Assembly: GCA_030824095.1 (NCBI GenBank)
Contig: JAVBYK010000504.1
Location: forward strand, 1 to 8,133
Direction of reading: 5' to 3'
Source: a bacterium
GTDB lineage: Bacteria > Pseudomonadota > Gammaproteobacteria > Burkholderiales > Burkholderiaceae_C
DNA: 8,133 nt
A program made the position numbers and the translations under genes. How positions within the stretch are numbered: the stretch's first letter is position 1; the number at the start of each line of letters is the position of its first letter. Below are positions 6,010 to 8,133 of the stretch, piece by piece. Below the pieces are notes generated by a model. That model was not told the DNA's origin and searched no databases. It saw only the letters and a program-made list of their open reading frames with translations.

Positions 6010-7332
6010 TTAGGTTTGCTCTTGCGCGGTTGCCAGGGCCTTTTTGTAGGCGGGCAGGGTGCGCACCAGGGGGTGGCTGCGCCACCAGTAGTTGTTGAAT
6101 TCAAGGAGCACCAGGTCGTACAGCAACCGCAGGCGGTCGTCGGTGCGGTCTTTTTCGTCACCGCGCGAGAGGTCAATCTTCACCAACTCGTGCCAGTCGT
6201 CCTTGCGCACCAGGCGCTGGTATTCCGATGCCATATTACTCGCGGCCAGTTGTGCTACGTTGCGGGTGATGGGCGCCGCATCCAAATGGCCAAAGCAAGC
6301 GCGCACCAGCCGCAGCAGATCGCGCACATGTCCGCCGCTGTGTTGAACCAGATAACGCACGGTTTCGCGGTCGTCGAAATAGGTGATGGGCATGCGCTTG
6401 AGCACCAGATCGATGAGTGCGTTCTCCTCGTCAGCGCGGGGCGTTTCATCGGGCTCGAAAATCTTCACCATCGGCAATTGCACGCGGACAAAGCGCTGTG
6501 CAATGGTGCCCGATTCCAGCAGCACCGAAATGGGCGCGCACACCACCAGATTGGTCTGGATTTGCCCGAGCTGGTTGATGTCGGCGTTAAAAAAAGTTTC
6601 GGAGTCTTCGCGCGCGAGTTTGTCGGTGCCGTCGATGATGAAGAGCAACGGCCCCCGCTCTTGTTTGGCTAGAAGGTCATTGGCATGGGCGATCAGTGCA
6701 TTGAAGTGGCCGAGTAATTGCGAGAAGCCGTTTCGGACCTCGTTGCGCAGCTCTTCGCGGTAGCTGACGCCGCCGCGCACCTTGGCGGTAATGGTGGCCA
6801 GAAGACCGACCAGGAAGGGGATGCCGCCGCCTGCCTTGGCCTCGGTCTTGATTTCGCCTTCGAGGTCCTTGAAGCGATCCTGCTTGACGATGCGTGTTTC
6901 GAACCAGTTGACGACGGGGTCGATGAAGACGCTGGCCGGCTGTAGTGACAGGTCTGCTCGTTCAAAGGTCTTGACCAGTTCTTCGGCCAAGGCCATGAGC
7001 AGGTCGCTGAAGCGCAGGTTGTTGATGTCCAGCGTCTTGGTGATTTCCAAATGGCTGACCGTGTACGAGCGCCCAAACAGGACGGCAAAGTCACGTAGTT
7101 CCGTGGATTTGCCGCAGCCAATGTGCCCGCCGAACAGAACGGCTTCATTGGTTCTGGCCGCCACACCGGGCCGCAAGGTGCCGGTGCCATCCAGTTGGAA
7201 CGTTTGCAACATAGCTTGCCGGCTGTAGCTGCCCCGCTGGTGCTCCAGCGGAAAATGGAAGTGGCTGTCAGGGCCTACATCGGTTTTGAAATCAAAGTTG
7301 TCCTGGAACGACCAGATGCTTGGTTCGGACAT
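6010..7332 (-). CDS. P-loop NTPase of AAA/STAND type
   Basis: A 440-residue protein. The Walker A is GHIGCGKS at 69-76 followed by T-E-L, and the Walker B is LLFIIDGTDKL at 229-239 with D234 and an unusual DGTD rather than DE. NLVVCAPISV (261-270) fits the sensor-1 strand, and GGHVRDLLRLV (333-343) gives a sensor-2-like Arg337. The C-terminal 390-425 region, ending YDLVLLEFNNYWWRSHPLV, looks like a winged helix. The segment before the Walker B (about 150-225) is probably helical and includes a hydrophobic stretch (171-183). The ATG at 7332 is chosen because AAAAGG lies 8 bases upstream; the frame is open much further but there runs antisense-free of any domain and overlaps the transglutaminase gene. 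It starts 107 bases after the transglutaminase stop and precedes the TPR gene by 39 bases, so the two are probably cotranscribed. Role by inference: NTP-dependent switch working with the TPR protein. Confidence 0.85.
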   Translation of the reverse strand: MSEPSIWSFQDNFDFKTDVGPDSHFHFPLEHQRGSYSRQAMLQTFQLDGTGTLRPGVAARTNEAVLFGGHIGCGKSTELRDFAVLFGRSYTVSHLEITKTLDINNLRFSDLLMALAEELVKTFERADLSLQPASVFIDPVVNWFETRIVKQDRFKDLEGEIKTEAKAGGGIPFLVGLLATITAKVRGGVSYREELRNEVRNGFSQLLGHFNALIAHANDLLAKQERGPLLFIIDGTDKLAREDSETFFNADINQLGQIQTNLVVCAPISVLLESGTIAQRFVRVQLPMVKIFEPDETPRADEENALIDLVLKRMPITYFDDRETVRYLVQHSGGHVRDLLRLVRACFGHLDAAPITRNVAQLAASNMASEYQRLVRKDDWHELVKIDLSRGDEKDRTDDRLRLLYDLVLLEFNNYWWRSHPLVRTLPAYKKALATAQEQT

Positions 7333-7340
7333 GGGGTGTG

Positions 7341-7346
7341 CCTTTT
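7341..7346 (-). promoter_or_regulatory. Ribosome binding site of the NTPase gene
   Basis: On the minus strand AAAAGG lies eight bases before the ATG at 7332. It decides the start, since the same frame is open far upstream without a better site. In the 107 bases between this gene and the transglutaminase stop no convincing promoter was found; a TTGGAC is present but lacks a good -10 at 16-18 bases. Confidence 0.6.
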
Positions 7347-7439
7347 GGTAGTGCGCGCTAATGCTCAATGGTGGATCAGGAAAACGGGGCCAGGCGGTGT
7401 CCAAGTATCGCACTCCGGTCGGTGGCGAAGCCGCTCCAT

Positions 7440-8133
7440 TCACGGAATGCGTTGGGGCCAGGGCAGTTGTCGGAACTCGCGTTGCAGTGTAGCCAGTTGC
7501 CGGGCGTGGGAATGCGGTGCGTAGCGCCAGGCCTCCATGCGCAGCAGCCAGTCGCAAATGGGTTGCAGGCCGGTGCTGCGTTCCTGCAGCAGGCGGGCCA
7601 TCTGGCGTGGCGGCGTGTGGTCGGAGAGGGTGAGGCCAGCGCGGCGCAATTGCTGCGCTGCGCGGTGCAGCAGGCGCAGCCAGGGGTCCTGGCGGTGGCG
7701 CTCCCACAGGGTCCAGGCGGCCCCGGTCAGGCTGGCGGCTACCACCAGACCGATCAGCAGGTAGCTCAGGTCCTCCCAACTGGGCGACTCGAACCCCAGG
7801 TTGCGCAGCAGGTTGAGCTGGCGGCTTTGCGTGTAGTTCAGCACCCACTGGTTCCAGCCGTTGTTGGCGGCGTCCCACAGGGCCCGCAGGTTGATGGTGA
7901 ACTGTGGGCTGACTCGGCTGAGCGCGGTGGTGATGATGTTGCGCGGCGCCTCCAGGCGCTCGAAGCTGCCAGTGCGCCCGGGTGACACGGCCGAGGTCGG
8001 GTCGACCCGCAGCCAGCCCTGGCCCGCCACCCAGACCTCGGCCCAGGCATGGGCGTCACTCTGACGGACCGTCCAGTAGCCGTCGATGCCGTTGAAGGCG
8101 CCACCCTGGTAGCCGGTGACGATGCGTGCCGGT
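7440..8133 (-). CDS. TgpA-like membrane transglutaminase, C-terminal part
   Basis: The gene is cut by the window edge; 230 residues and the stop are visible. Near the edge the sequence reads ARIVTGYQGG, then YWTVRQSDAHAWAEVW, then GWLRVDPT: the later part of a transglutaminase-core domain with the catalytic His (visible residue 28) and Asp (44). The catalytic Cys must lie outside the window. A membrane helix follows (about visible residues 115-138, YLLIGLVVAASLTGAAWTLW), then a DUF4129-like cytosolic tail ending LPWPQRIP. This is the layout of the TgpA family, in which many N-terminal membrane helices precede a periplasmic transglutaminase domain. The last 18 or so codons are the right copy of the direct repeat, and the final RIP differs from KLP in the orphan copy, so the tail may have come with the inserted cassette. 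Confidence 0.9.
   Translation of the reverse strand, partial: PARIVTGYQGGAFNGIDGYWTVRQSDAHAWAEVWVAGQGWLRVDPTSAVSPGRTGSFERLEAPRNIITTALSRVSPQFTINLRALWDAANNGWNQWVLNYTQSRQLNLLRNLGFESPSWEDLSYLLIGLVVAASLTGAAWTLWERHRQDPWLRLLHRAAQQLRRAGLTLSDHTPPRQMARLLQERSTGLQPICDWLLRMEAWRYAPHSHARQLATLQREFRQLPWPQRIP
7452..7506. repeat. Direct repeat, right copy (cassette boundary, attL-like)
   Basis: This copy lies inside the 3' end of the transglutaminase gene and is in frame with it, coding for ARQLATLQREFRQLPWPQ. It matches 3882-3936 with one mismatch. Beyond 7452 towards the stop codon, the sequence differs from the other copy at several bases yet keeps the same length to the TGA, so both copies give a complete C-terminus. 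Confidence 0.92.

Larger units (their letters stand above)
3882..7506. mobile_element. Inferred NTPase-TPR insertion cassette in the 3' end of tgpA
   Basis: The unit is bounded by the 55-bp direct repeat, and the repeat copies start 3570 bases apart. It contains only two genes, an NTPase and a TPR protein, in the same orientation as the flanking cell-envelope genes. Because the right repeat supplies a full C-terminus for the transglutaminase while the left repeat is an orphan C-terminus touching mltB, insertion with rebuilding of the target 3' end is the simplest explanation. There is no integrase, transposase or terminal inverted repeat, so the unit is either moved by an enzyme encoded elsewhere, a decayed element, or the product of recombination between short homologies. 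Seen: the repeats and the orphan end. Inferred: mobility. Confidence 0.65.

Noticed and set aside
7333..7878. Upstream extension of the NTPase frame to 622 residues, with an in-frame GTG at the position equivalent to the mltB start.
   Set aside because: The extension overlaps the transglutaminase coding region on the same strand in another frame, is Pro/Ala/Arg-rich without domain character, and a good ribosome binding site supports the ATG at 7332.
7368..7985. Plus-strand open frame of 205 residues opposite the transglutaminase end and the cassette edge.
   Set aside because: It lies antisense to a clear protein family and has no motif of its own.

Overview
The window looks like chromosomal DNA of a GC-rich (roughly 60-65% G+C in the housekeeping genes) betaproteobacterium. 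Burkholderiales, probably Comamonadaceae, is the best guess from protein style and gene neighbourhood. No RNA gene, transposase, integrase or CRISPR array was found. The assignment is by recognition only; no database search was possible.

Layout. Positions 66-959 (+) encode an HDOD-domain signalling protein, followed by a very acidic 107-residue orphan protein (1038-1361, +). These converge on a minus-strand gene block. In transcription order, right to left, that block is: the 3' part of a TgpA-like membrane transglutaminase (8133-7440, cut by the window edge), a P-loop NTPase (7332-6010), a large protein with a regular 41-residue TPR array (5970-3946), an MltB-type lytic transglycosylase (3873-2719), and a membrane protein with a C-terminal SPOR domain (2715-1378). 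The transglutaminase, transglycosylase and SPOR protein form a cell-envelope set.

The main discovery is that the NTPase and TPR genes form a two-gene cassette inserted between the transglutaminase and mltB. A 55-bp direct repeat with one mismatch (49 bp identical) lies at 7452-7506 and 3882-3936. The right copy encodes the C-terminus of the intact transglutaminase. The left copy is an orphan piece of the same C-terminus, and its stop codon overlaps the GTG start of mltB. The simplest reading is that tgpA once overlapped mltB by four bases, and a unit of about 3.57 kb entered the 3' end of tgpA, bringing a replacement 3' end with it. This is the logic of integrative elements that rebuild the gene they target, but the unit carries no recombinase.

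The cassette cargo pairs an apparently active NTPase (Walker A, Walker B, sensor-2-like arginine, winged-helix-like C-terminus) with a protein that starts in a domain lacking a Walker A and continues into about eleven TPR-like repeats. This is typical of NTP-dependent sensing or conflict systems and is a reasonable candidate for an uncharacterised defence or signalling module. No effector domain (nuclease, TIR, protease, pore) was recognised, so a defence role is inference. The TPR array is clearly lower in G+C (about 48-53% in sampled lines) than the rest of its own gene and the flanks (about 62-65%).
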